A DNA stretch of 64,000 nucleotides from NCBI RefSeq assembly GCF_024459955.1, contig NZ_JANFXK010000010.1, forward strand, positions 62,001-126,000, read 5' to 3'. Each line of letters begins with the position of its first letter. Position 1 is the first letter of the stretch. The position numbers and the translations under genes are program-made. A model generated the notes under the pieces. It was not told where the DNA came from. It made no database searches and worked only from the letters and a program-made list of their open reading frames with translations. Positions 43,659 to 52,071 of the stretch are shown in pieces. This DNA is from Anaerovorax odorimutans. GTDB lineage: Bacteria > Bacillota > Clostridia > Peptostreptococcales > Anaerovoracaceae.

Positions 43659-44891
43659 ATGAAAGCACTCGTATTAGGCGCAGGACTGCAGGGTATTGCA
43701 ACAACTTTGGATCTGGCGTGGAATAAGAATATTGAAAAGATCACTTTAGGAGATTTTGATGTCAATCAGGCAAAAAAGGTTGCGGACCTGTGTAACTCCA
43801 AATACGGACACAGGGTTGATCCGGTGTTCTGCGATGTTAACGATAAGCCTGCTCTTGTGGAACTGATCAAGGCGCATGACGTTTGCATCAATATTGTAAA
43901 TTACTACTATAACTGCGCGATCATGGAAGCCTGTCTGGAAGCCAAGAGAGATTACATCGATATCGGCGGACTCTATGTAGAGACTGTAAAACAGGTGAAA
44001 TATGATCAGCAGTTCAAGGATGCCGGCCTGCTGGCGATCATCGGTATCGGCGGAACTCCGGGCGTTACCAACGTATGCGCGGCATGGGCAGCGGAACAGC
44101 TGGATACAATCGACACCATCGATTTCTTCTGCGGCTGCGACGACTGGGGCAAGAGCGAAAAGACCTTTGAGGTTACATATTCCATCGAAACCATCATGGA
44201 CGAATTCCACATGAAGCCGATCCAGTACATCGACGGCGAATACGTGGAAGTAGAACCGAGAAGCGGCGGCGTTATGGTTCAGTATCCGAAACCAATCGGC
44301 GAACAGTACGCATATTATCTGATGCACTCCGAACAGGGTACGATTCCGGAATCCTTCAAAGATAAAGGTCTGAAGAACTGCAGATACAAGCTGGGATTCA
44401 GCGAAGAAGTGCTCAATACGCTTAAATTCCTCCACGGTCTGGGATTCAGCAAGCAGGAAACCGTTAACTTTGAAGGCCATGATATCAAACCGGTTAAAAT
44501 TCTTAAGAAGCTGATGGAACTGCAGCCGGACGATCCTAACGCAGAGATTAATGACTGCGACGTAATCAAGACCGTTGCCATTGGAACGAAGGACGGCAAG
44601 AAGGTTCAGTATGAGCTGGATATGATCTGCAGACCGGTTAAGGAATGGCCGGAACTGATGGGCGCGCAGGTATACATCGGCGGAGCGGCCGCATGGGCGA
44701 CAGAGCTGCTGAGAAAAGGCGTCATCACCGCAAAGGGCGCATTGGCACCTGAGCTGTGCATTCCGCCGGTTCCCTTCTTTGAAGAAGCAGCTAAGCGTGA
44801 AATGTATGTAAGAGTAACCAAACAGGAACTGCTGGGAAGCGACGACTGGGACGCAGCTATGAAAAAAGAGCTGGTAAACCAGGGAAGATAG
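43659..44891 (+). CDS. Saccharopine dehydrogenase family protein, enzyme 1
   Basis: A 410-residue oxidoreductase. The N-terminal Rossmann motif is GAGLQG (residues 7-12), and GIGGTPGVTNVCAAWAA (core GTPGVTN) near residue 130 is the substrate-domain signature of this family. Homologues form or split the secondary amine of saccharopine, carboxynorspermidine or related opine-like compounds with NAD(P). AAAGGAGG precedes it. It is followed by a second family member of equal length, suggesting two steps or a two-enzyme pair on one pathway. Confidence 0.85.
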   Translation: MKALVLGAGLQGIATTLDLAWNKNIEKITLGDFDVNQAKKVADLCNSKYGHRVDPVFCDVNDKPALVELIKAHDVCINIVNYYYNCAIMEACLEAKRDYIDIGGLYVETVKQVKYDQQFKDAGLLAIIGIGGTPGVTNVCAAWAAEQLDTIDTIDFFCGCDDWGKSEKTFEVTYSIETIMDEFHMKPIQYIDGEYVEVEPRSGGVMVQYPKPIGEQYAYYLMHSEQGTIPESFKDKGLKNCRYKLGFSEEVLNTLKFLHGLGFSKQETVNFEGHDIKPVKILKKLMELQPDDPNAEINDCDVIKTVAIGTKDGKKVQYELDMICRPVKEWPELMGAQVYIGGAAAWATELLRKGVITAKGALAPELCIPPVPFFEEAAKREMYVRVTKQELLGSDDWDAAMKKELVNQGR

Positions 44892-44924
44892 ATCATAGAT
44901 CGTTAGTAGGAAAGGAGCAGGCTA

Positions 44925-46142
44925 ATGAAAGTTTTAATCGTAGGAGCAGGCGGCCAGGGAGGCCCTTGCGCATCAATTTTAGCCAGAGATAACGCTGTAG
45001 AAGAGATTCGCCTCGCGGATCTGGACCTGTCCGTTGCACAGAAGGTGGCGGATAAGATAGACAGTCCTAAAATCAAGGTGGCGGCTGTGGACGCCACGAA
45101 ATCGGGAGAAGTAGCTCAGCTGGCGGAGGGCGTGGACGTAGTCATGGACTTCGTAATGCCCTGGATGGCGACTTATGTAATGAAGGGCGCGCTCACAGCA
45201 AAGGCCCATTATGTGAATTCCGCTTTCGATACCCCATTCTGGGAAGAAATCGCAGCTGGCAAGACCAGAGAAGAGCTGACACTGTGCAAGGACTTTGAAG
45301 CCGCAGGACTGACCGCTCTCCTGGGATGCGGCATGGCTCCGGGATTCATCAATGTGCTCATCCGCGAGCAGACCGATAAAATGGATAAGGTCGACAGCAT
45401 TAAGATTCGGCTGGGAAAAGCTAAGACCGGAGGCGGACAGTACGATGATATCATTGTTCCCTGGAATCCGGGCTGGGCGCCGATTCAGGCCCTCAAAGAC
45501 TGTGCTGACAGCGCCATCTGCTTTGATGAAGGCAAATACGGATATGTAGAGCCTTACGCAGGAATCGAAGAGTGGCCTTTTGAAGAGCCAGTGGGGAAAA
45601 AGCTGGTATCTCACCACTCTCACGAGGAACCTTATTCTCTGCCGCTGACTATCGGAAAAGGACTGCAGTACTGTGACTTTAAGTACTACGTATGCTACCA
45701 TCCGGCTGCCCTTGTAAGTCTGGGTCTGGCTTCCAGCGAAGAGATCGACGTAAAGGGCACGAAAATTAAACCGATCGACGTGTGCGCGGCGGTTCTGCCA
45801 AAGGCCGGCAACGCCTTCCTGACAGAAGACCCGTCCAAGTTCGAATACACGGATAAACATGTATTTATGTCCATGCAGGCGGAAGTAAAGGGCGAAAAGG
45901 ACGGAAAGCAGGTAACCTGTCTGGTTGACTGTCCGCAGATGACCACTCCCTGCCAGCCGATCTACGATCTGTTCGGAACGACGCTGGTCAATGTAGCGCT
46001 TCCTGCCGTATGCGGAGCAAAGCAGATCACAGAAGGCGCGCAGCGCGGTGTGATTTTCGCGGAACAGCTGGATCCGCAGCGCTATCTTGAGATCCTCCGG
46101 GGAACCGGTTATCCGTATCAATGGAAAGTTACTGCAAAATAG
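44925..46142 (+). CDS. Saccharopine dehydrogenase family protein, enzyme 2
   Basis: A 405-residue paralogue of the preceding enzyme. It opens with GAGGQGGPCASIL, a clear dinucleotide-binding loop, and has GCGMAPGFINVL at the position of the first enzyme's GTPGVTN block. The region WEEIAAGKTREELTLCKDFE replaces the partner's sequence between the domains, so the two are diverged and not a recent duplication. It is the last gene of sigma-54 operon 2 and is followed by a strong hairpin. Confidence 0.85.
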   Translation: MKVLIVGAGGQGGPCASILARDNAVEEIRLADLDLSVAQKVADKIDSPKIKVAAVDATKSGEVAQLAEGVDVVMDFVMPWMATYVMKGALTAKAHYVNSAFDTPFWEEIAAGKTREELTLCKDFEAAGLTALLGCGMAPGFINVLIREQTDKMDKVDSIKIRLGKAKTGGGQYDDIIVPWNPGWAPIQALKDCADSAICFDEGKYGYVEPYAGIEEWPFEEPVGKKLVSHHSHEEPYSLPLTIGKGLQYCDFKYYVCYHPAALVSLGLASSEEIDVKGTKIKPIDVCAAVLPKAGNAFLTEDPSKFEYTDKHVFMSMQAEVKGEKDGKQVTCLVDCPQMTTPCQPIYDLFGTTLVNVALPAVCGAKQITEGAQRGVIFAEQLDPQRYLEILRGTGYPYQWKVTAK

Positions 46143-46178
46143 CAGCCACTTTAAATCTTTACCTTTTAACATTTTCAA

Positions 46179-46214
46179 GAACAGCAGCGGAAGCTTTTGC
46201 GGCCGCTGCTGTTC
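46179..46214 (+). terminator. Strong hairpin after the second dehydrogenase gene
   Basis: GAACAGCAGCGG (46179-46190) and CCGCTGCTGTTC (46203-46214) form a 12-bp stem. No T-run follows, so it may be a processing or stabilising structure, not a classic terminator. Confidence 0.6.
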
Positions 46215-46284
46215 CTTGCGCAGAAAAAATACGTATACAGAGCTTTTCTTACCGGGAAATTTGACAGGAATCGACATACAGGGG

Positions 46285-46314
46285 TTTACAATTTGCAACT
46301 TTTCGATGTAAAAT
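46285..46314 (+). promoter_or_regulatory. Sigma-70 promoter of the EamA-pncB pair
   Basis: TTTACA, 18 bp, TAAAAT, 48 bp before the TTG start of the transporter gene. Confidence 0.6.
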
Positions 46315-46362
46315 GAGTATCAAACGGCATTGTTAAGGTAACTGTATAAAGTAGGTGAAAGT

Positions 46363-47334
46363 TTGTGTACGCAAGATAAAGCAGAAGTAATAGAAACCAA
46401 TGATCGCAGCGGCAGCGGTGCGGAAGAGTCGAAACGGGCAAAGAAGGAAAGAACTCTGACCTATATGCTCATGACCTTTCTGGTCATTGCCTGGGGCTTC
46501 GATTATGTAGTGGCAAAGCATGCCCTGGTGCTTTTGGAACCGCTGACGCTCTTATTTTTAAAGTATTCCATCGGCCTAGTGCTGGTCCTCTGCATCAAAT
46601 TAAAGACAGAGAGAAAGAGCATTATAAGGAAAAAGGATATCCCGCTGTTCATTCTATGCTCCATCTGCGGTGAAATCATTTATTATTTCTGTGAATATAC
46701 GGCTATGGATTATATTCCGGTATCGCTGGTGTCCATTGTGCTGGCATTTGTGCCGGCGTTTTCGATTATCATTGAAAAGGTCCTCTTCAAACGGTCTGTC
46801 ACCAAGGCTATGGTCATCGGCATCGCCGTGTGCATCTTCGGCGTTGTTCTGATTATCGGCGTGGACTTTGAGCTGCTTTTTCAGGGACGGATCGTCGGAT
46901 ATCTTCTGGCCTTTGGAGCGGTTTTTTCCTGGAACGCCTATAACTTCCTGACCGCTTCGCTCCATGACAGATACAGCAGCATAACGCTCACCTGTACCCA
47001 GCTGATCTGTACGGCGCTGTTGATCCTGCCGTACGCGATTCATACCATGCCGTCATTTCAGGCTTTTACACCGACCATAATCGGTGGTATAATATATCTC
47101 GGCTTGGTAAATGCCGGATTAGGATTTATGATTACCGTAAGATCGCTGCATGTGCTGGGGCCCACTTCTACGGCACTGTTTTCCAACTTCCTGCCGATCA
47201 CCAGCACGTTTTTCGGATGGATACTTTTGAACGAATCCATTTCCGGACTGCAGATCATAGGCGGGATCATTGTGGTCGCGGCAGCTTGCGTTGTAATTAA
47301 AGAGAAAGGAAAAACGGAGGAATTATCCCGATGA
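46363..47334 (+). CDS. EamA/DMT-family transporter
   Basis: A 323-residue ten-helix transporter with two EamA repeats after a hydrophilic N-terminus of about 32 residues. A TTG start is used because TAGGTG lies five bases upstream; the first in-frame ATG (46465) has no RBS and would clip helix 1. Substrate is unknown. The stop overlaps the start of the nicotinate phosphoribosyltransferase gene (ATGA), so the pair is translationally coupled, which hints at a pyridine or metabolite substrate without proving it. Confidence 0.83.
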   Translation: MCTQDKAEVIETNDRSGSGAEESKRAKKERTLTYMLMTFLVIAWGFDYVVAKHALVLLEPLTLLFLKYSIGLVLVLCIKLKTERKSIIRKKDIPLFILCSICGEIIYYFCEYTAMDYIPVSLVSIVLAFVPAFSIIIEKVLFKRSVTKAMVIGIAVCIFGVVLIIGVDFELLFQGRIVGYLLAFGAVFSWNAYNFLTASLHDRYSSITLTCTQLICTALLILPYAIHTMPSFQAFTPTIIGGIIYLGLVNAGLGFMITVRSLHVLGPTSTALFSNFLPITSTFFGWILLNESISGLQIIGGIIVVAAACVVIKEKGKTEELSR

Positions 47335-48764
47335 TTGAGAAACTGAACCTGACGATGCTTACCGACTTTTATGAGATAACCATGGCAAACGGCTATTTTG
47401 AGTCGGATATGGCTGATGACATCGCCTACTTTGACATGTTCTTCAGACAGAACCCCGATGGAGGCGGCTATGCCATCATGGCCGGGCTGGAGCAGGTTAT
47501 AAACTATCTGAACAACTTGAAATTTACAGATGAAGATATTGAGTTCCTGAGAGAAAAGGACATGTTCAGCGATCGCTTTTTAGAATACCTGAGAAATTTC
47601 GATTTTGTATGTGATGTCTGGGCAATTGAGGAAGGAACGCCGATCTTTCCGGGAGAACCCATGGTCACAGTGAGAGGGCCGGTGATTCAGGCGCAGTTCG
47701 TGGAAACGATGATTCTCTTGCTGATTAACCATCAGAGTCTGATTGCGACAAAGGCGAACCGCATCGTAAGGGCCGCCGGCGGCAGGCCGGTCATGGAATT
47801 CGGAACCAGAAGAGCCCACGGTGTATCGGCGGCCATTTACGGGGCAAGAGCCGCTTATATAGGCGGATGCGCGGGCACGGCATGCGCTATCGCAGACCGG
47901 GACTACGGTGTGGCCGCACTGGGTACTATGGCGCACAGCTGGGTACAGATGTATCCCAGCGAGTACGAGGCCTTCCGCAAATACGCGGAAATCTACCCGG
48001 ATAACTGCACGCTGCTGGTGGATACTTACAATGTGCTCAAATCCGGTGTGCCGGCGGCGATCCGCGTCTTTGATGAGATGCAGCCAAAGAATAAGGGTAT
48101 CCGTATTGACAGCGGAGATGTGGCGTATCTGACCAAGCAGGCGCGAAAGATGCTGGACGAAGCGGGCCATGAGGACTGTAAGATCGTGGTTTCCAATTCT
48201 CTGGATGAATATATCATACAGGATGTAATCGTGGAAGGCGCCTGCATTGATTCTTTCGGCGTGGGAGAACGACTGATTACTTCCAAGTCCGAGCCGGTGT
48301 TCGGAGGCGTATACAAGCTGTCAGCTCTGGAAAAGGACGGCGTGATGATCCCCAAGATCAAGATCAGTGAAAACGTAGAAAAAATTACCAACCCTGGCTT
48401 TAAGACTGTATATCGTCTCTTCGACAGGGATACGGACAAGGCCATGGCTGATGTTATTACTTTGGACGGTGAGCCGGCGCCGGCGGGAGACGGCTACGTG
48501 ATCTTTGATCCGCAGGCCATCTGGAAACGAAAAAAGCTGGATAATTTCTATGCCAAAAATTTGCGGGTGCAGATATTCGATAAAGGCAAATGTGTCTATG
48601 ACAGTCCTTCCATCGATGAAATTAAAGAATACTGCAGCAGGCAGGTAGCCACTCTCTGGGATGAGACTCTGCGCTTTGAAAAGCCGCAGACGTATTATGT
48701 GGACCTTTCCAAAGAATTATGGGAGATGAAAAACCATTTGATTGAAGAATTCAATAAACTGTAA
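47331..48764 (+). CDS. pncB: Nicotinate phosphoribosyltransferase
   Basis: Makes nicotinate mononucleotide from nicotinate and PRPP in the NAD salvage pathway. The 477-residue product starts with the family pattern LTMLTDFYEITMANGY and has EFGTRRAHG (the nicotinate-binding block), GTMAHSWVQMY, IRIDSGDVAYL (the phosphoribose site) and FGVGERLITS. The length suits the long PncB class found in Firmicutes. NAD supply could matter to the neighbouring dehydrogenases, but it is under a different promoter. Confidence 0.93.
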   Translation: MIEKLNLTMLTDFYEITMANGYFESDMADDIAYFDMFFRQNPDGGGYAIMAGLEQVINYLNNLKFTDEDIEFLREKDMFSDRFLEYLRNFDFVCDVWAIEEGTPIFPGEPMVTVRGPVIQAQFVETMILLLINHQSLIATKANRIVRAAGGRPVMEFGTRRAHGVSAAIYGARAAYIGGCAGTACAIADRDYGVAALGTMAHSWVQMYPSEYEAFRKYAEIYPDNCTLLVDTYNVLKSGVPAAIRVFDEMQPKNKGIRIDSGDVAYLTKQARKMLDEAGHEDCKIVVSNSLDEYIIQDVIVEGACIDSFGVGERLITSKSEPVFGGVYKLSALEKDGVMIPKIKISENVEKITNPGFKTVYRLFDRDTDKAMADVITLDGEPAPAGDGYVIFDPQAIWKRKKLDNFYAKNLRVQIFDKGKCVYDSPSIDEIKEYCSRQVATLWDETLRFEKPQTYYVDLSKELWEMKNHLIEEFNKL

Positions 48765-48793
48765 TTGAATGACAGACAAAGAATATTTGTGAT

Positions 48794-48823
48794 AAAAAAA
48801 CGGGCTCTTGGACCCGTTTTTTT
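48794..48823 (+). terminator. Terminator after pncB
   Basis: AAAAAAACGGG and CCCGTTTTTTT arms around CTCTTGGA. Confidence 0.9.
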
Positions 48824-48870
48824 AGTACCATAAAATATTAACAAAATATTACCAAAATTCTGAAAATAAA

Positions 48871-48899
48871 TTGACAGGGCAGTCTGCCTAAGGTACAAT
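48871..48899 (+). promoter_or_regulatory. Sigma-70 promoter of the carboxyltransferase-pxpA operon
   Basis: A consensus TTGACA (48871-48876), 17 bp, TACAAT (48894-48899). The predicted leader is about 140 nt. Confidence 0.85.
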
Positions 48900-48919
48900 A
48901 ACCTTAAATAAACCTTAAA
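48889..48919. promoter_or_regulatory. Candidate operator overlapping the -10
   Basis: TAAGGT (48889-48894) is inverted relative to ACCTTA (48901-48906), and ACCTTAAA is repeated directly at 48901-48908 and 48912-48919, an 11-bp pitch. Binding here would block the polymerase. Direct repeats at this pitch suit a winged-helix regulator such as the one encoded at the end of the operon. Confidence 0.5.
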
Positions 48920-48961
48920 GTTTAATGCTGATGTTTTTTTGACTATTTGATTTGCCAACCA

Positions 48962-49024
48962 GTTGATATTTCTGGAATATCAACAAAGTCTACCGCTGAA
49001 AAGAATCGGCGGAGCCAACTTTGT
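48962..49024 (+). ncRNA. Structured mRNA leader of the carboxyltransferase-pxpA operon
   Basis: Hairpin 1 is GTTGATATT-tctgg-AATATCAAC (48962-48984). It is followed immediately by a long hairpin 2: AACAAAGT (48982-48989) pairs with ACTTTGTT (49017-49024), and within it CCGCTG pairs with CGGCGG around AAAAGAAT. The two share AAC at 48982-48984, so they could be alternatives. The RBS begins six bases later. I do not recognise a known riboswitch class. Confidence 0.5.
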
Positions 49025-49044
49025 TCGAAAGAAGGAGGAAAAAA

Positions 49045-50037
49045 ATGAATGAAAAACAAAAAGCGTATTCTACCATACTGAGGTCCCTGCCTCCGACGGA
49101 CGCACGGACGGAAGTGCTGTTCCGGCAGGCAGGAGACGGCTTTCTGCAGGTGGAATACGGATATGAACAGCGTCTGTACGTGCCGGATTCCTTCCGCATA
49201 CTCGCAATCGACGCCCAGGTAAAAGAAAAAAAGATCGAAGGGCTCATTGAGACAGTTCCCGGCCTTAGGACCAATATGTTCCATTTCGATTCCACAGTAC
49301 TGGATATTGATAAGCTGATCGATGAGATCGCGGAATGTGAAGAGCAGCTGAACTCCCTGGAAGAAATGGTTATCCCCTCCAGACTGATTAAATTGCCGGT
49401 TGCCTTTGAAGATACGGAGACCAAGAAAGCCGTAGAAAAATATCTTCAGCTGATCCGCGCCGATGCTCCCAATTGCGAAAACGGATACAACCTTGAGTAT
49501 ATTGCCCAATGCAACGGTGTCACAGTACAGGAGGCGAAAGAAAAGTTTATGGAAACCGAGTGGTTCAACAGCGGCTGCGGATTCTGGCCGGGCGGAGGTT
49601 TTTTCTGGCCCCTGGACCCAAGATGCGCCCTTGTAGTGCCCAAGTACAATCCGCCGAGGACCTGGACTCCGGAAGGCGCAGTGGGGCTGGGCGGGCCATG
49701 CGCTTTTACGTATACAACGCCGACCGGAGGCGGGTATCAGCTGATGGGCAGAACCATACCGACCTTCCAGTTTGCCATGAAGCATCCCCAGTTTGCGGAT
49801 ACGCCGTTCCTGTATCGGAACGCGGACAGAATTAAATTCTATGAGGTATCGGAGAAAGAGGTACTGGACATCTATGAACACGTCCATGACAAGACGGACT
49901 ATCAGTACGATATTGAAGACGGCCAGATTATTGTCAAGGACTATATCGACTGGCTGAATTCCGATGAGATTAAAGCAGAGACAGATCGTTTCAATGCTAA
50001 GAGAACCGCGGGACTTGCAAAAGCTCCAAAACTTTAG
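49045..50037 (+). CDS. Biotin-dependent carboxyltransferase subunit (urea carboxylase CT / PxpB-like)
   Basis: A 330-residue protein of the allophanate-hydrolase subunit 1 / KipI / PxpB superfamily. It is about 110 residues longer than PxpB. The core LDPRCALVVPKYNPPRTWTPE (key: LDPR, KYNP, RTWTPE) followed by GAVGLGGP and GGYQLMGRTIP matches the carboxyltransferase domain of urea carboxylase more closely than PxpB. A helical C-terminal extension after KFYEVSEKEV is also urea-carboxylase-like. The RBS is GAAGGAGG. It is the first gene of an operon that also encodes the second CT subunit, PxpA and a biotin carrier. Confidence 0.82.
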   Translation: MNEKQKAYSTILRSLPPTDARTEVLFRQAGDGFLQVEYGYEQRLYVPDSFRILAIDAQVKEKKIEGLIETVPGLRTNMFHFDSTVLDIDKLIDEIAECEEQLNSLEEMVIPSRLIKLPVAFEDTETKKAVEKYLQLIRADAPNCENGYNLEYIAQCNGVTVQEAKEKFMETEWFNSGCGFWPGGGFFWPLDPRCALVVPKYNPPRTWTPEGAVGLGGPCAFTYTTPTGGGYQLMGRTIPTFQFAMKHPQFADTPFLYRNADRIKFYEVSEKEVLDIYEHVHDKTDYQYDIEDGQIIVKDYIDWLNSDEIKAETDRFNAKRTAGLAKAPKL

Positions 50038-50056
50038 GAAGGAGGTATGACAGAAG

Positions 50057-51043
50057 ATGTTGAGAATCATACAAGGAGGCGTACAGGCTGTTGTGGAAGA
50101 CTGGCCGGGCAGGCTGGGCTATCTGGGCGCGGGAATGGCGCCGGCAGGAGCTATGGACAACGTAGCCCTCGAACTGGGAAATCTGCTGGTGGGCAATGAG
50201 CCCGGCGAAGCCGGTATTGAAATCGCCGTGGGCATGTTCAGCGCCCGTTTTGAGGCGGACACGGTGATTGCCGTAACCGGTGCGGATTTGAAACCCACAA
50301 TCAACGGCAGGGAAATCCCCATGTGGGAATCCATAAAGGTAAAGGAAGGGGACAAGCTGAAATTCGGAACCTATGGCGAAAAGGGCTTTCGTGCGTACCT
50401 GACGGCTGCCGGCGGGGTTGATGTGCCGGTATACCTTGGCAGCAAATCAACCTGCCTGTTCGGCGGATACGGAGGATTTGAAGGCCGGCCCCTGAAGACC
50501 GACGATGTGATAAAATTCGGTGAGCTTAAAGAACCCGAAGACAAGCTGGTGGGAAGGAAAGTAAAAGCGGACCGGATTCCCGAATATTCCAATGAGATTG
50601 AACTGCGCCTGATTCCGGGGATGAACGCTTATCCGGATTTTGTGACAGAAGAAGGAATGGACTATCTGTTCAGCGCCAGACATAAATTCTCGGTCAATTC
50701 CAATCGTTCAGCCTGCAGGCTGGATCCGCTGCCCGATTACTTCTTTGCCAGGGAGGACGGGGGAGCCGGAGGTTCGCATCCGTCCAATATTATCGACCAT
50801 GCGTACAATATGAGAGGTGCCATTAACGTTACGGGGAACACGCCGTCGCTGCTGACCGCAGACGGGCCAACCTTAGGCGGATTCATGTGCTGCGGCAATG
50901 TCATCAACGCAGACCTGTGGAAGATCGGCCAGGCTGCGCCGGACAGGGACTGCGCTAAATTTGTTTTATCCACTTTGGAGGAAGCCATCGAAGCGAGAAA
51001 GGCTCAGAGAGAGTGGCTGTCGATGGATTCGATCCTGGTGTAA
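50057..51043 (+). CDS. Biotin-dependent carboxyltransferase subunit (urea carboxylase CT / PxpC-like)
   Basis: A 328-residue protein of the KipA/PxpC superfamily and partner of the preceding subunit. The N-terminus VEDWPGRLGYLGAGMAPAGAMD, the NSNRSACRL block and the HPSNIIDHAYNMRGAINVTG region (cores DWPGRLGY, NSNR, HPSN) are those of the urea carboxylase CT domain. SLLTADGPTLGGF completes the site. Together the two genes equal one CT domain split in two. 5-Oxoproline or a urea/guanidine-like compound are the candidate substrates. Confidence 0.85.
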   Translation: MLRIIQGGVQAVVEDWPGRLGYLGAGMAPAGAMDNVALELGNLLVGNEPGEAGIEIAVGMFSARFEADTVIAVTGADLKPTINGREIPMWESIKVKEGDKLKFGTYGEKGFRAYLTAAGGVDVPVYLGSKSTCLFGGYGGFEGRPLKTDDVIKFGELKEPEDKLVGRKVKADRIPEYSNEIELRLIPGMNAYPDFVTEEGMDYLFSARHKFSVNSNRSACRLDPLPDYFFAREDGGAGGSHPSNIIDHAYNMRGAINVTGNTPSLLTADGPTLGGFMCCGNVINADLWKIGQAAPDRDCAKFVLSTLEEAIEARKAQREWLSMDSILV

Positions 51044-51056
51044 GGAGGTTTTGAAA

Positions 51057-51818
51057 ATGCTTAAAATCGATGTAAATGTTGACATGGGAGAAAGCTTTGG
51101 CCGTTATACGCTCGGAAGTGATGAAGAGCTGATGAAATACATTTCCTCAGCAAACGTTGCCACCTGTTTCCACGCCGGTGATCCGTCGGTGATGGAACAG
51201 ACGATCAAATGGGCAAAACAATACGATGTAGCGGTAGGCGCGCATATCGGGCTGCCGGACAAACAGGGGTTCGGGCGGCGTCAGATGGACATTACGCCTG
51301 AGGAACTGAGGGCCGATACACTCTTCCAGATCGCGGCCATTGACGGCGTAGCGAAGACCTATGGCCTGAAGCTTCAGCACGTAAAGCCCCACGGAATTCT
51401 GTACCGGATGGTGTCGGAATATGAACAGTACATAGAACCGTTCCTGCAGGCTGTGAAAGACTATAATCCGGAGCTGTATATCATGCTTCCGCCGAACACG
51501 CCTGCATTTGGCAAGGGAAAAGAAATGGGGCTGAAAATGGTGGGCGAAGCGCTCATTGATTTGAGCTATGATGAAGAGGGTAATTGGGTAATAGAGCGTA
51601 CGAAGATCGCCAGAAGTCCGCAGGAGGTCGCCAAACGGGCAGTTTCCGTAGCAACGCAGAAAAAGATCGCTACCATCAAAGGCAAAATGATTGATATCGA
51701 TGCCTGCACGGTATGCATCCATGGCGATGCTCCAAATGCTGTGGAGGAAGCCAAAGTCGTAAAGGAGGTTCTGGAGCAAAATCAGGTAGAGATTGCAAAC
51801 CTTTTCAAAATTGTTTAA
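51057..51818 (+). CDS. pxpA: 5-oxoprolinase subunit PxpA (LamB/YcsF family)
   Basis: A 253-residue TIM-barrel-like protein. The family opening DVNVDMGESFGRYTLG, CFHAGDPSVM, VGAHIGLPD and KPHGILYRM are all present, with the conserved histidines and acidic residues thought to bind the ring of 5-oxoproline. In PxpABC it is the hydrolytic partner of the two CT-like subunits. AAGGAGG precedes the start 13 bp after the previous gene. The rest of the operon suggests a biotin-linked variant of this pathway. Confidence 0.92.
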   Translation: MLKIDVNVDMGESFGRYTLGSDEELMKYISSANVATCFHAGDPSVMEQTIKWAKQYDVAVGAHIGLPDKQGFGRRQMDITPEELRADTLFQIAAIDGVAKTYGLKLQHVKPHGILYRMVSEYEQYIEPFLQAVKDYNPELYIMLPPNTPAFGKGKEMGLKMVGEALIDLSYDEEGNWVIERTKIARSPQEVAKRAVSVATQKKIATIKGKMIDIDACTVCIHGDAPNAVEEAKVVKEVLEQNQVEIANLFKIV

Positions 51819-51845
51819 ACTATATGGATAAGGAGATGGACGATT

Positions 51846-52061
51846 ATGGGATATCGGATTACAGCGCCGCTTCCCGGCTCTATATGGGAAGTGAAGGTTA
51901 AAGAAGGAGATCAGATTAAAGAGAACCAGGTAGTTATTATTCTCGAAGCCATGAAGATGGAGAATGAGATCCCCGCCGATTTTGACGGAACGGTGAAAAA
52001 AATCTACGTAGAAAAAGGACAAACCGTAAAGACGGGAGAACTCCTGGCAGAAGTGGACTGA
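51846..52061 (+). CDS. Biotin carboxyl carrier-like protein, 71 aa
   Basis: A single biotinyl/lipoyl domain and nothing else. The biotinylation motif EAMKMEN places the modified Lys at residue 37, and the flanking glycines (PLPGSIWEV at the start, FDGTVKKI after it) complete the hammerhead fold. It has the size of free biotin carriers. No biotin carboxylase gene is in the window, so one must come from elsewhere if the carrier is charged. Its place after pxpA argues for use by the adjacent carboxyltransferase. Confidence 0.9.
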   Translation: MGYRITAPLPGSIWEVKVKEGDQIKENQVVIILEAMKMENEIPADFDGTVKKIYVEKGQTVKTGELLAEVD

Positions 52062-52071
52062 TAAGCCGGAG

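Noticed and set aside
44979-46298. 439-codon open frame on the minus strand
   Set aside because: It is antisense to the second saccharopine-dehydrogenase-like gene. The plus frame has a Rossmann motif, an RBS and operon context; the minus frame has none of these.
48943-50070. 375-codon open frame on the minus strand
   Set aside because: It lies opposite the first carboxyltransferase gene, has no motif, and runs across that operon's leader and RBS.
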